NCBI GenBank assembly: GCA_029252405.1
Contig: JAQXBM010000098.1
Coordinates: 1-64,000 of the forward strand
DNA: 64,000 nt
Source of the DNA: Crocinitomicaceae bacterium
Lineage (GTDB): Bacteria > Bacteroidota > Bacteroidia > Flavobacteriales_D > Crocinitomicaceae
Direction of reading: 5' to 3'
Within the stretch, counting starts at the first letter, position 1. Each line of letters starts with the position of its first letter. Of this stretch, positions 38,615 through 50,300 are shown in pieces. The translations under genes were made by a program, and so were the position numbers. A model generated the notes under the pieces. That model searched no databases, had not been told where the DNA came from, and was given only the letters and a program-made list of their open reading frames with translations.

Positions 38615-41025
38615 AGTTTTTAACCACTATATTGTTTTTGTTCATTTTGATGACATCCCTCGCGCAAGTGAAAGGTGTGGTGCTGGATTCTGAAAAAATT
38701 GGAATTCCAGGTGTGAAGCTGAAAAACCCAAGATCGGGAGAGATGGCGTTAACATCAGACGACGGGACATTCCAAATTGAGGCGAGTCATTTCGACACAC
38801 TGATTTTTTCAGCTCTCGGTTTTGATACGCTCATTTATACGCTTTCGCAATACAACATGACTCAGACCTTTCAGATCTCGATGACTGAAAGTTACCAAGA
38901 CGTAGATGGAGCAAATGTCATTCGTAAACACATGGAAGGTTTTGACGTAGGTTTTCTCCCTCCGGTTCGTGGAGTTCAAATTTACACTGGAACAAACGCT
39001 GTAATTGAACTTTCTGAATTAAGTGGAGCGAAATCAGCAGCGAATCCAAGGGAGATTTTTGCAAAAGTACCTGGATTGAATATTTGGGAAAGTGACGGTG
39101 CGGGAATTCAAGTTGGAATCGGAGGGCGAGGATTGAGTCCGAACAGAACGGCGAATTTCAACACCCGCCAAAACGGTTACGACATCAGTGCAGATGCGCT
39201 CGGCTACCCTGAAAGTTATTACACGCCACCTTTCGAAGCATTGAAAGCAATTGAAATTATACGTGGATCAGCATCACTTCAGTTTGGTTCTCAATTTGGC
39301 GGATTGTTGAATTTCATCATCAAAGACGCACCAACCAATACCCCTTTCGAGTTTACGTCCCGGACGACGAGCGGAATGTATGGCTACCTCGGAACATTCA
39401 ACCGCATTGCAGGATCGAAAAACCGCGTTTTCTATCAGGCATACCATCAATACAAACGTGGAGATGGTTACCGAGAGAACTCGAACTTTGCGCAGCATCA
39501 GGCATTCGCCCAAGTTGGATATTACCTCACCGACAACATCAAACTTCGCTTAGAATACACGCACATGAATTACTTGGCGAAGCAAGCGGGAGGTTTGTCC
39601 GATGTGCAGTTTGAGGAAAATCCACGTCAGAGTTTGCGTGACAGAAATTGGTTCAAGGTAAACTGGAACATGTTAGCGCTTCACTACGATCATGAAATTT
39701 CGAAGAAATCGCACTTCAACATTCGAGCGTTTGGAATGGCGTCGAGCCGTAAAACCTTGGGGTTTTTGGGTAAAATCACCCAACAAGATCCTGGAGGTGC
39801 ACGTGAAATGTTAGCAGGAGATTTCCGAAATGCAGGAATTGAAGCACGATTCCTACAGCGCTACGATTTCAATAAGAAGGAGGAAGTATCGAAATTTAGA
39901 GGAGCTTTCCTCGTTGGAGCTCGCTATTATCGAGGAACTACAACAGCCGATCAAGGCACTGCAACGGATGGGAGTGATGCCAATTTTACGTATCAAAACC
40001 CGGAAGATTTGGAGGGTTCATCGTTTACATATCCATCTGAAAATACCGCAGGATTTGCGGAGAACATCTTGTTTATTGGCGATCGAACAACGGTCAATTT
40101 CGGACTGCGAATGGAATCGATTCAAAGTGGATCGGGCGGATATTACAAGCGTTATTCGATTCATCCCGTGAACCTAGACACGCTCGCCGTTTACACGATT
40201 GAAGACAATAATAGTGTAAATCGATTTGTACCGTTATTTGGAGCTGGAACATCATTTAGAACGAGCAAACGATCGAAAGTTTACGCAAATTTCACACAGA
40301 ATTACCGAGCGATCAATTTCACGGATATTCGAATTTCCAACCCAAACATCGTCATTGATAGTTTGATCAAAGATGAATACGGCTACACTGCAGAACTTGG
40401 TTTTCGTGGTATTCAAAGTGATTTTTGGATTTATGATGTTGCGGCATTCTACGTTTTCTATGGAGATAAAATTGGATTGGCGCCGAAAGCAGGAACAACA
40501 TTCAAAGAGCGAACGAATATTGGTAACGCTAGAAATATGGGAGTGGAGGTTTTCTCCGAGTTTGATTTCATCAAAGCGTTCAGGGATTCGGCGAAGCACT
40601 CGCTGTCACTTTTTGTAAACGCGGCTTACATAGATGCAAGATACATTAGATCAAAGGAGCCGAATTTTGTCGGGAAGAAAGTAGAATACGTCAGTCCGTT
40701 TATCCTCAAATCGGGAGTTAAGTACAAGTACAAAGGATGGAGTTTTCAAGTTCAAGGGTCGTACAATTCGGAGCAATTTTCAGACGCATCCAATTCAGTG
40801 CTCCCTTCCGGTGATGCTGTAATTGGTTCGATTCCATCGTATCTTGTGTTCGATTTCTCGGCTAGATATTCCTTTACGAAATACATTCAGCTCGAAGGAG
40901 GAGTGAATAACTTCACAAATCAAAAATATTATACACGACGTGCTGCGGCATATCCTGGGCCTGGAATTCTTCCTTCAGATGGAATCAACGCCTACTTGAC
41001 GCTTCAATTCAAGTTTGCTAAGTAG
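38611..41025 (+). CDS. TonB-dependent outer membrane receptor (likely iron-related)
   Basis: N-terminal carboxypeptidase-regulatory-like domain, plug (IQVGIGGRGLSPNRTANFNTRQNGYDI...IEIIRGSASLQFGSQFGGLLNF), beta-barrel C-terminus. Confidence 0.92.
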   Translation: MKFLTTILFLFILMTSLAQVKGVVLDSEKIGIPGVKLKNPRSGEMALTSDDGTFQIEASHFDTLIFSALGFDTLIYTLSQYNMTQTFQISMTESYQDVDGANVIRKHMEGFDVGFLPPVRGVQIYTGTNAVIELSELSGAKSAANPREIFAKVPGLNIWESDGAGIQVGIGGRGLSPNRTANFNTRQNGYDISADALGYPESYYTPPFEALKAIEIIRGSASLQFGSQFGGLLNFIIKDAPTNTPFEFTSRTTSGMYGYLGTFNRIAGSKNRVFYQAYHQYKRGDGYRENSNFAQHQAFAQVGYYLTDNIKLRLEYTHMNYLAKQAGGLSDVQFEENPRQSLRDRNWFKVNWNMLALHYDHEISKKSHFNIRAFGMASSRKTLGFLGKITQQDPGGAREMLAGDFRNAGIEARFLQRYDFNKKEEVSKFRGAFLVGARYYRGTTTADQGTATDGSDANFTYQNPEDLEGSSFTYPSENTAGFAENILFIGDRTTVNFGLRMESIQSGSGGYYKRYSIHPVNLDTLAVYTIEDNNSVNRFVPLFGAGTSFRTSKRSKVYANFTQNYRAINFTDIRISNPNIVIDSLIKDEYGYTAELGFRGIQSDFWIYDVAAFYVFYGDKIGLAPKAGTTFKERTNIGNARNMGVEVFSEFDFIKAFRDSAKHSLSLFVNAAYIDARYIRSKEPNFVGKKVEYVSPFILKSGVKYKYKGWSFQVQGSYNSEQFSDASNSVLPSGDAVIGSIPSYLVFDFSARYSFTKYIQLEGGVNNFTNQKYYTRRAAAYPGPGILPSDGINAYLTLQFKFAK

Positions 41026-41030
41026 ATGAT

Positions 41031-41924
41031 TTAGGCAATAATAATTCGCAAAGCTTTTGGCAGAACTTCAACCGTAATCGATGATCGACCAGCGATTTCG
41101 CCGTCAGTCTCGACACACAAGTTTTTATTCGTCGTAGAAACATGAATTTTTTCAAATTCGTGGTACTTCACTTCTGGATGATCTATTTTCCGACCTTCTT
41201 TCAAGTTGCCCAGATTCTTGGCATATTCAAACAAACTCACATTGCCAATTACAGCAAGTCCGAGCTTCGCACTATCAAGTTGTGCTTCAGGGTAAATTTG
41301 GAGTCCGTGCCCAAAAGTTGTCCCATTGCTGAAAACAACCATCAGTGATTTACCCTCGAATTCGAATTCGTTGTTGTGCACGCGCAGAACAGGTTTCCGA
41401 TAAGAAAAGAATGTGCGAAGAATGGCTAAATTATAAGACAGTTTACCTCCAATGCCGCTCTTTCGTTGTCGATTCATCGTTTCAACTACACTTGCTCCGA
41501 ACCCGATGTCTGCGACATTCAAAAAATACCTCGATGGTTGTCCAAAGTCTATTTTTCCCAAATCAATACTTTTTGCTGATCCCTCCACGATGGAAGTCAC
41601 AAATGCGTATGGATCGAAAGGAGGAAAATTGCGTACAAAGTCATTCCCAGTGCCGTTAGGAATCACACCAAAGATAATTTCGGGGTTGGGTGTAATCATT
41701 AGACCATTCACGACTTCATTGCACGTTCCGTCCCCACCAACAGCAATAACAACGTCCGATTTTGTACTGGCGGTTTGGGCAATTTCAGAAGCGTCACCAG
41801 GACCTTTGGTCAATTTCTTCTTAATGATTAACGTCGGCTCACCATTCATTAATTCAATTGTTTCCAGCGTTTTATCTGCTAGCTTGCGGTGACCATGAAC
41901 AATTAAGGTGACAGTTTTTTTCAT
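41031..41924 (-). CDS. Diacylglycerol kinase family lipid kinase (YegS/BmrU-like)
   Basis: VIAVGGDGTCNEVVNGL; FGVIPNGTGNDFVRNF. Confidence 0.92.
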   Translation of the reverse strand: MKKTVTLIVHGHRKLADKTLETIELMNGEPTLIIKKKLTKGPGDASEIAQTASTKSDVVIAVGGDGTCNEVVNGLMITPNPEIIFGVIPNGTGNDFVRNFPPFDPYAFVTSIVEGSAKSIDLGKIDFGQPSRYFLNVADIGFGASVVETMNRQRKSGIGGKLSYNLAILRTFFSYRKPVLRVHNNEFEFEGKSLMVVFSNGTTFGHGLQIYPEAQLDSAKLGLAVIGNVSLFEYAKNLGNLKEGRKIDHPEVKYHEFEKIHVSTTNKNLCVETDGEIAGRSSITVEVLPKALRIIIA

Positions 41925-41980
41925 AACTTGGAGTACCAAGATGACAAAAAATTATCAATTCCGCGAATTGCCACTTCCCT

Positions 41981-41988
41981 TATCTTTG
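41981..41988 (+). promoter_or_regulatory. Putative -7 element TATCTTTG
   Basis: TAnnTTTG match 14 nt upstream of ATG at 42003; no clear -33. Confidence 0.45.
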
Positions 41989-42002
41989 GAAAAACTACCC
42001 GT

Positions 42003-45000
42003 ATGAAAACAATTCTAGCTTCAATTCTTATTCTTGCATCTTTTATTGGATGGGCACAAGATTTCCAAGAGAAGTATAAAGTTACTGATGAATCTCCCGC
42101 TTGGATTAAATACATGTATGGTGATACGGTAAGCCTGTTTTCGCTTCGTGAACAATTTGAGGATTTCTACAAAGTGAACCCTTTCGAAAAGAACCAACAC
42201 ACGCAGTATTTCAAACGTTTAATGAAGGAATATTGGTTGGATCTTGATACCGATGGGTTCATAACGGAACGGTTAAATAGTGCAGCACCAGCCCAAGCAA
42301 AAAGCCCGACTTCGCCTTGGCAAGAGGTAGGACCTTGGGATTACGACCACGAACAGGCAATGGCGTTCAGTGTTCAAAGTCCTGGATCTGCACATGTGTA
42401 TACTGTTGAGCAATCACCAGTGGATTCTGATCTAATTTATGCAGGAACGGCAACTGCCGGTTTATGGAAATCCTCGGATAAAGGAATGAATTGGACGCTG
42501 GTCACGCGCGATTTAGACGTAAACAGCGTTTATGCTATCGCGATGGATCCGAATAGTTCAAGCACGGTTTATTTTGGTGAGTCGAACGGTAAATTATGGA
42601 AATCAACCGATGGTGGGATAAACTGGTCGATGACAGGAGATGCTGGTTTTCAGTCAATGAACATGCGCGTTCGAGATCTTAAATTTATCGGAATCAATAC
42701 ACTTTTGGCTGCTACAAGTAATGGTCTTTATAGAAGCGTAGATGGCGGTGCGAATTGGACAGAAGTTCACGCGGGTGAGCACATGGAAATTGAAATCAAA
42801 CCAAATGACCCAACAATACTTTACACAGTAAAACTGGTAGGAGACAAAACGGAATTTTACAAATCGGAGGATACTGGATTGACTTGGACTTTGAAGCCGA
42901 ATGGATGGCCTTCTCCTGCGAACGGGGATGAACAAAAGAGATGTGAAATTTCGGTGTCAGCGGCGAACCCAAACCTGGTTTATGTATTGGCTTCTGGAGA
43001 TGTTGGTCCTGATGGAGGGCTGTATGGTATTTACAAAAGTACCGATGCGGGAGAGAGCTTTTCGTTCGAATGTTGTGATGGATCCGCTGGTGGAGCACCA
43101 ACAGTCACGAATCCAAATATTTTAGGATGGTCTGAAGATGGCACAGGAGACGGTGGACAATACTATTATGACCTGGCACTAGGCGCTTCGCCAACGGATG
43201 CTGATCGGTTATTTGGTGCTGGAATCAATGTTTGGAGATCATTAAATGGTGGATCAGACTGGACGCTCAACGGGCATTGGGTGACTTGGGCGCAAGGCGG
43301 AAGCTTGAAACACAGGTATAGTCACGCTGATGTTCATGACATTAAATTCTTCGACATTGGATCATCGATTGACATGTGGGTAGCTTCTGACGGAGGATTG
43401 TTTTATTCGGCCACGCAGGGAGATTCACTCGAACCAAGAATGCATGGAATTCACGGGACAGATTTCTGGGGATTTGGTGCTGGGTTCAAGGATGGTTATG
43501 TCATGGTCGGTGGAACTTATCACAACGGAACGCTTATCAGGTATAAAGATATTTACAAAGGAGGATTGGCAAATCCAAGTGAGGGAGGTTGGCTCGCTGA
43601 GAGAGGTGGAGACAACTACCGCGGATTTGTGAATTACGGAGACAACAAAATCGGATATGATGATGGAGGGTCGTTCGAGTTCTCAGAAGTCCGCGAAATT
43701 CGAAAAACAGGAAGATCGTTCCAGTCGGATAAAAAATGCAACACTTCCTACGTGGCTGGAGAGTACGGAACCTATGGTTTTGAATCGACATGTTATAATA
43801 ACTTTTATTCTCCAGTAGGGACAGAATTGTATAAAACGACCAACGGTGGTGTTTCTTTTGAATTTGTTCACGATTTCGGTGGAGATAAGGTGATTCAAGT
43901 GAAAGTAGCTTGGAACGATCCATTGACAATTTACGTAACACACAAAGTTGGATCAGGAAATTATCAAGTACGAAAATCCAATGATGGAGGTGCGACATGG
44001 GGAATTTGTACTCCACCAAGTTCGGTAACGAACAACAATTCTAATCGCGTTAAATACATTGAAGTGGATGATGAAAATCCTGATAAACTTTGGTGTATCT
44101 TGATGGGAAGCCAGAGTGGTTACAAGGTTTTTGAATCGGTAAATGGAGGCTCCAATTGGACAAACATTACTGGGAATGCCTTGACAGGAGAGAATGTCCG
44201 CTCGATTGTTCATCATTATGGAACGGATGACGGGCTATATGTTGGAACGACCAAGCGCATGTATTATCGTAATGCGTCAATGTCCGATTGGGCTTTGTTC
44301 AATAACGAGTTACCTGCTTCAGTCAATTGTCAATTTTTGCAACCGTATTATGGTGAGGGGAAAATTCGAATGGCTAGTCAGCGTGGAGTGTATGAATGCG
44401 AATTCTATGAGGATGATGCGCCGCCTGTGGCAATGTTCGCTGCGGATCAGGTAAGTCTGAATTTGGCGACAAATTGCATTGCTGATACGGTTCAGTTTGT
44501 TGATCATAGTACGGTGCGCCAAGCTTCGGCTGCGTGGGAGTGGTATTTTGAGGGTGGAACACCAAGCACTTCTACTTTGGAAAATCCCCAAGTGATTTAC
44601 ACAAGTCCGGGGACCTATGATGTTCGATTAATTGCTTCGGATATGTATGGAGTGGATACAATTGAGATTGCTGATTTTATGGAAATCACCGAATCGTATG
44701 ATTACCCGACAATCGCTGAAGATTTCAACGGAACGGAATTTCCACCAGCAGGATGGAAGTTATTTGATTCCGAGGGTTCTTCATGGGAGCAAGATTGGCC
44801 GCTGGACGATCCGAATAATAAAGTTGCGGGATACCCGAATTATTGGGTGGATGCCACGGGAGAGCAACACTTGTTAATTATGCCGGCGTTTGACTTCACG
44901 AATCTCCTCAACATGGACATGACATGGGATTACACATACAATGATAATAATGGATATACGGATTCTCTCGCTGTTGTATATCGAACAGGTTCAAACCCTA

Positions 45001-45476
45001 ATTGGCAAACCTTATGGATTCGTGGCGGAGTAGATTTGGAAGTGTTCGGAACACAAACATGGTTTTGGGACGCATCAACGCCAACAATTAATTGGGGCCC
45101 TGGATATTTGAACCTTGATTTTTTAGCTGGGGAATCGTGCGTTGAAATCGCTTTTGATAACCGTGGGTATTACGGGAATCACGTTTGGGTAGATAACGTT
45201 AACTTACTCGGAACGTACGATAGTTCTGAGTTGGATGAATTGGAAATGAGTGTGAATGTTTTTCCAAATCCATCGAAAGGATCTTTTAAAGTGCTTTCAT
45301 CGGAATTGATTGTTTCGTATACGGTTGTCGATCTCACGGGCAGAAACGTAATTGAGAACGAAGAGATTAGTACAAAGCACTTCTCGATTGATTTATCGGA
45401 CGAGCGATCAGGAATGTATGTCCTAGAGATTACCACGAATTCAGGAAGAAGCATTACGAGGTTGATTAAGGAATAA
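42003..45476 (+). CDS. Large secreted VPS10/BNR-repeat protein with PKD domain and T9SS C-terminal domain
   Basis: Repeated Asp-box-like S.DGG.NW motifs; PKD-like WEWYFEGGTPSTSTLENPQVIYTSPGTYDVRL; C-terminal VFPNPSKGSFKVLS. Confidence 0.87.
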   Translation: MKTILASILILASFIGWAQDFQEKYKVTDESPAWIKYMYGDTVSLFSLREQFEDFYKVNPFEKNQHTQYFKRLMKEYWLDLDTDGFITERLNSAAPAQAKSPTSPWQEVGPWDYDHEQAMAFSVQSPGSAHVYTVEQSPVDSDLIYAGTATAGLWKSSDKGMNWTLVTRDLDVNSVYAIAMDPNSSSTVYFGESNGKLWKSTDGGINWSMTGDAGFQSMNMRVRDLKFIGINTLLAATSNGLYRSVDGGANWTEVHAGEHMEIEIKPNDPTILYTVKLVGDKTEFYKSEDTGLTWTLKPNGWPSPANGDEQKRCEISVSAANPNLVYVLASGDVGPDGGLYGIYKSTDAGESFSFECCDGSAGGAPTVTNPNILGWSEDGTGDGGQYYYDLALGASPTDADRLFGAGINVWRSLNGGSDWTLNGHWVTWAQGGSLKHRYSHADVHDIKFFDIGSSIDMWVASDGGLFYSATQGDSLEPRMHGIHGTDFWGFGAGFKDGYVMVGGTYHNGTLIRYKDIYKGGLANPSEGGWLAERGGDNYRGFVNYGDNKIGYDDGGSFEFSEVREIRKTGRSFQSDKKCNTSYVAGEYGTYGFESTCYNNFYSPVGTELYKTTNGGVSFEFVHDFGGDKVIQVKVAWNDPLTIYVTHKVGSGNYQVRKSNDGGATWGICTPPSSVTNNNSNRVKYIEVDDENPDKLWCILMGSQSGYKVFESVNGGSNWTNITGNALTGENVRSIVHHYGTDDGLYVGTTKRMYYRNASMSDWALFNNELPASVNCQFLQPYYGEGKIRMASQRGVYECEFYEDDAPPVAMFAADQVSLNLATNCIADTVQFVDHSTVRQASAAWEWYFEGGTPSTSTLENPQVIYTSPGTYDVRLIASDMYGVDTIEIADFMEITESYDYPTIAEDFNGTEFPPAGWKLFDSEGSSWEQDWPLDDPNNKVAGYPNYWVDATGEQHLLIMPAFDFTNLLNMDMTWDYTYNDNNGYTDSLAVVYRTGSNPNWQTLWIRGGVDLEVFGTQTWFWDASTPTINWGPGYLNLDFLAGESCVEIAFDNRGYYGNHVWVDNVNLLGTYDSSELDELEMSVNVFPNPSKGSFKVLSSELIVSYTVVDLTGRNVIENEEISTKHFSIDLSDERSGMYVLEITTNSGRSITRLIKE

Positions 45477-45485
45477 GCACAAAAA

Positions 45486-45512
45486 AAGCGGCGCCCTTCA
45501 CAGACGCCGCTT
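45486..45512 (-). terminator. recA terminator (minus strand)
   Basis: AAGCGGCG ... CGCCGCTT with A-tract on plus strand giving U-tract on minus transcript. Confidence 0.8.
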
Positions 45513-45530
45513 CCATTTACGATATGCAAA

Positions 45531-46565
45531 TTAATCGTGCTCTTCCACCAAGTCAACCTCTCCTGATGGAACGAGAGCTTCTTTAATCTTTTGTTCAAGT
45601 TCCTCCATAAGCTCAGGATTGTCTTTGATAATTCCTTTAACGGAATCGCGACCTTGTCCTAGTCTTGTTTCGCCGTAGGAGAACCATGATCCGCTTTTCT
45701 TGATGATGTTGAGATCAACACCGATGTCGATAATTTCACCAACCTTCGAGATTCCTTTTCCATACATGATGTCGAATTCAGCTCTTCGGAACGGAGGTGC
45801 AACTTTATTCTTTACGACTTTAACTTTCGTTCTGTTTCCAATTACTTCGTCGCCATCTTTAATTTGGCTAGATCGACGGATATCCACACGAACTGAAGCG
45901 TAAAATTTCAATGCGTTACCACCAGTAGTTGTTTCTGGGTTTCCGAACATCACACCAATTTTCTCACGCAACTGGTTGATGAAAATACAGCAACAGTTTG
46001 CCTTGTTAATTGATCCTGTCAACTTACGAAGTGCTTTCGACATCAAACGGGCTTGAAGCCCCATTTGGGAATCTCCCATTTCGCCTTCAATCTCAGCTTT
46101 TGGAGTAAGTGCGGCAACGGAATCGACTACCAATAAATCGACTGCTCCAGAGCGAATCAAGTTATCAGCGATTTCTAAGGCCTGCTCACCGTTGTCTGGT
46201 TGTGAGATTAATAGGTTGTCAATATCAACGCCTAAACTTTTGGCGTAAAACTGATCGAATGCGTGCTCAGCATCTACAATAGCAGCAATTCCACCTTGTT
46301 TTTGTACTTCTGCGATTGCATGAATTGCGAGTGTTGTCTTACCCGAAGATTCAGGTCCGTAGATTTCAACAACACGCCCTTTTGGGAATCCGCCCACACC
46401 CAATGCTAAATCGAGGGTAAGTGAACCTGTTGGAATTACATCTACTTCAAGTGCGGGAGCATCTCCTAAGCGCATCACGGATCCTTTACCGTATGTCTTG
46501 TCCAGTTTTTGCATTGTTAACTGGAGCGCTTTCATTTTTTCTGCATTAGCTTCTTTAGCTGCCAT
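45531..46565 (-). CDS. recA: Recombinase RecA
   Basis: [71 protein letters not shown]. Confidence 0.98.
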   Translation of the reverse strand: MAAKEANAEKMKALQLTMQKLDKTYGKGSVMRLGDAPALEVDVIPTGSLTLDLALGVGGFPKGRVVEIYGPESSGKTTLAIHAIAEVQKQGGIAAIVDAEHAFDQFYAKSLGVDIDNLLISQPDNGEQALEIADNLIRSGAVDLLVVDSVAALTPKAEIEGEMGDSQMGLQARLMSKALRKLTGSINKANCCCIFINQLREKIGVMFGNPETTTGGNALKFYASVRVDIRRSSQIKDGDEVIGNRTKVKVVKNKVAPPFRRAEFDIMYGKGISKVGEIIDIGVDLNIIKKSGSWFSYGETRLGQGRDSVKGIIKDNPELMEELEQKIKEALVPSGEVDLVEEHD

Positions 46566-46625
46566 ATCGTATTTGTTTAAAGTTTATGTGCGGTGAAGCA
46601 CAAGGGTTGAATGATTTTGATGATA

Positions 46626-46633
46626 CAAATCTA
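46626..46633 (-). promoter_or_regulatory. Putative -7 element (TAGATTTG) for recA
   Basis: CAAATCTA on plus strand upstream of recA start. Confidence 0.4.
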
Positions 46634-46654
46634 GAGGGGTTGATCGTAAATTAT

Positions 46655-47131
46655 TTACGATGTTTTATTTTTTTCGAAAATTGCTAATATTTCTTCTGCG
46701 TGAGCCTTGTTTTTGGGTTTTTCAATAATACCTATTATAGTATGTGTCTCATCGATGATAAATGTGGTGCGATGAATGCCATCGTATACCTTACCCATAA
46801 ATTTCTTTTCTCCCCACACTCCGTATAGTTGGATTAACTCTTTTTCCACATCAGCAATGAGAGGAAAGGGAAGGTCGAATTTCTTAATGAACTTTTGATG
46901 TGATTTTTCATCATCCGCACTCACCCCAATTACAACAATGTCTTCCGCGAGCAATGCCGAGTAATTATCGCGCAAATTACACGCCTGTGTCGTGCAACCT
47001 GGAGTGTTATCCTTCGGGTAAAAATAGATTACAACGGGTTTCCCTTTGAAATCAGACAGTGAAATATCCGCGCCGTTTTGGTCTATACCAGTGAATGCTG
47101 GAGCCGCTTGGTTAATTTTTAAATGTTTCAT
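46655..47131 (-). CDS. bcp: Thioredoxin-dependent thiol peroxidase (BCP-type peroxiredoxin)
   Basis: VVIYFYPKDNTPGCTTQACNLRDNYSAL. Confidence 0.95.
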   Translation of the reverse strand: MKHLKINQAAPAFTGIDQNGADISLSDFKGKPVVIYFYPKDNTPGCTTQACNLRDNYSALLAEDIVVIGVSADDEKSHQKFIKKFDLPFPLIADVEKELIQLYGVWGEKKFMGKVYDGIHRTTFIIDETHTIIGIIEKPKNKAHAEEILAIFEKNKTS

Positions 47132-47156
47132 GTAAACTTATTGACGATTAATTAAT

Positions 47157-47164
47157 CAAATATA
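47157..47164 (-). promoter_or_regulatory. Putative -7 element (TATATTTG) for bcp
   Basis: CAAATATA on plus strand 25 nt upstream of start. Confidence 0.4.
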
Positions 47165-47251
47165 CTGTTTATATTTTAATCAATACATCATCACTTGCCC
47201 AAATATAATTTTTAAACAAAAAAAACCGATTTAGTTAAATCGCTGAGATTT

Positions 47252-47282
47252 TTTGTCTCTAAGCGTTTTTGGCGTACCTTTG
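47252..47282 (+). promoter_or_regulatory. Bacteroidota-type promoter TTTG-N19-TACCTTTG
   Basis: TTTG 47252-47255 and TACCTTTG 47275-47282; ATG at 47303. Confidence 0.75.
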
Positions 47283-47302
47283 TGGGATAAAAAATTATTC
47301 TT

Positions 47303-50300
47303 ATGAAAAAATTACTACTATTAGTAGTCGCCGCGTTCGGTGGGTTTGTTGCTTGGGGGCAGTGTTTGCCAACATACAATAGCCAATGTACGTCAGGTGA
47401 CTTCATTAATGGTGTTGTATTTAACACTATTAGCAACACGGGAACTGGATGTACTAATCCTGGAACGAACAATTACACTGATTACACTGCAATTTCTACC
47501 AATGTTCAACAGAATACGTCGTACACAATTGATGTATCTTCAGGACCATCTTGGGGTCAGTACCATGCTGCGTTTATCGATTTCAATCAGGACGGTGATT
47601 TTGATGATGCTGGTGAGTTCTTTGATGTTGGTTATGCAGCTGCGGGTGCAACAGCATCAAACACAATCTTGATTCCTAACGGAATTCCTGGTGGACCAAC
47701 AATTATGAGAGTAATATGTAAATACAATACTACTCCGATTACTGCAGGTCAAGCATGTAACAACTTTAGTTACGGAGAGTGTGAAGAATACACTTTGAAC
47801 ATCGCTTCTCCATTAACGGACGACGCTGGTATTGCTCAATTCGTAACACCAACGCTTCCTACATGTAGCTTCACAGATTCAGTTCGTGTTGAGCTTTACA
47901 ATTACGGAACAGATTCTTTGTTCTCTGCTGATATCGCATTTACGATTAACGCGGGTATCCCATCAATCACTAACTGGACTGGTGCTATTGCTCCATTCTC
48001 ATCGGAGACTGTAAACCTTGGACTTTTCCCACTTGCTAGTGGAGACAACTTAGTAGCGATTGCATCTAACCCGAATGGTGTTACTGAAGATCCTGCAGGT
48101 GCATGGAATGATTTTGCTGACATCGCTAGTTTAGAAGCTGGTTTATCAGGAACGTACACAATTGGAGGTACAACACCTGATTACGCTGATTTCGCTACGG
48201 CACTTTCAGATGCTGCAACATTCGGATTATGTGGAAGCGTAGTTTTCGATGTTCGTGACGGTATTTACAATGAGCAATTGGATCTTACAGGTATTCCTGC
48301 AGATTCTACAAATACACTTACAATCAAATCTGAAAATGCAGACGCATCATTGGTAACTGTAACTTACGCATCAACAGGAACTGCTGACAACTACATTGTT
48401 AGAATGTCAGATAACGATTACGTTACGTTCCTTGATTTGACAATGGAGAATACAGGTACTATTTATGGACACGTTCTTGAAATCACAGGAGGTTCAGATT
48501 ATAACCACTTTGAAAACTGTCATTTCCACACAGTAACGTCGACAGGTACTTCTACTAACACTGCAATTCTTTACTCTAACAACTCTAGAGATAACTGGAA
48601 CTCATTCATCAACAACATCTTTGAAGGTGGTAGTTACGGTGGTTACTGGTACGGAGCTGGAATAGCAGCAACTGATTTAGAAGAAGGAACTGTATTTGAC
48701 GGAAATGTGTTCGTTGATAACTATTACTACGGTCTTCGTTGCGAGAGACAAGATGCTCCAGTTCTTAACGGAAACTCTTTCATGGGTGAATCAACTTACA
48801 CAGGATCTCGTTTCGCGTTGTACTTGAACTACAACGATAACGGCTTCACTTGTACAAATAACGTCATCAAAGGAGATGAAAACGGAAACGGAAGTTGGAG
48901 ATACGGAGTCTACGCATTGAACAATGATGGAACTAACGTTAATCACGCGAACTTGTCAAACAACATGGTTCAAGTAGGACAAGCGGGAAGTACAGCTACT
49001 TTCTACGGAATCTACACTTCAAACTCTGGATACATTGATATCGCGCACAACTCGGTGTTCATCTCTGAAGGAGGAACTTCTTCACGTGCTTACTACGGTA
49101 CGAGTGGTGGTGGAAACACGTTGAAAAACAACATGTTTGTAAACTACACAGCAGGATATGCAATTTACCTTGCAAGTAACTACACAATTGTTGAAGCAGA
49201 TAATAACTTATACCACTCTCCAAGTGGAAACGTAGGTTACTTCGCTAATACAAACCAAGCAACTCTTGCTGATTGGCAAGCTGCTTTTGGTGCTGATGCT
49301 AACAGTGTTGATATGGATCCATTATTCCACTCGCTTTACGACCTTCACGTTTGTAACGAAATGGCTGGTGGATTAGGAACACCTTTGGCGAACATTACAA
49401 CGGATATCGATGGTCAAGGTAGAGATGCAGTTGCTCCAGATATGGGTGCTGATGAATTCTCTTCTTTATCAGGAAACTTCCTTGGATCTGATGTTGAAGT
49501 TTGTACTGGTGACGTATTTACATTGTCTGCTGGTTCTCCTAACGACACGATCTTATGGTCGACTGGTGACACAACAACTTCAATTGATGCGTCTGCACCA
49601 GGAACTTACTACGTAGACATTATTAGTGTTTGTGGAACTGGTTCAGATACAATCATCGTTTCAGCTTCAGCTGATGTATACACTGACTTCTTAGTTGCAG
49701 ATACTCTTGAGTTCTGTGCTGGAGGTAGCGCGTTGTTATACTCTAATGCAGCTTACGATTCTTACTCTTGGACTGGTGGATCATCAAATGATTCATTGAC
49801 AGTTACAGCTGGAGGAACGTACACATTAGACGTAACAGACGCTTGTGGAACTGGAACTCAATCTGTAACAGTTACAGAAAACGATGTGCCAGTTGCTGAT
49901 TACACTTGGACAGCTTCATACGTAACAGGATTGTTCACAAACACTACAACTTCTGCTGGTTCAGGAGCGACATATGCTTGGGACTTCGGTGACGGTGTTG
50001 GAACATCAACTGATGAGAACCCATCGTACGTATACAGTGCTGCTGGAACATACTATGTAACAGTCACTGTAACGAACGCTTGTGGAACTGATACTTACGG
50101 TGATTCAGTACTTGTAACAACAGTTGGACTTGAGGAAATCGCAGGATTGGGAACTATCGCAGTTTACCCGAACCCATCGAACGGAATCTTCAACTTGGAC
50201 GTTAACTTCAATGAAGCTGCTAACCTTAACTTAGTTGTTGTAGACATGCTAGGTAAAGAGGTTGCTGTGAAACAAATCAACGCAGCGAATGGAATCCATT

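Noticed and set aside
41452-41892. 146-aa plus-strand ORF opposite the lipid kinase
   Set aside because: Complementary to the conserved GGDGT kinase region; shadow ORF.
43537-44019. 160-aa minus-strand ORF inside the VPS10-like T9SS gene
   Set aside because: Antisense shadow ORF in a strong coding region.
42003-45476. Asp-box (S.DGG.NW) protein as a sialidase
   Set aside because: Asp-box repeats alone do not indicate sialidase; no RIP motif or catalytic set recognised, so kept as generic VPS10/BNR protein.
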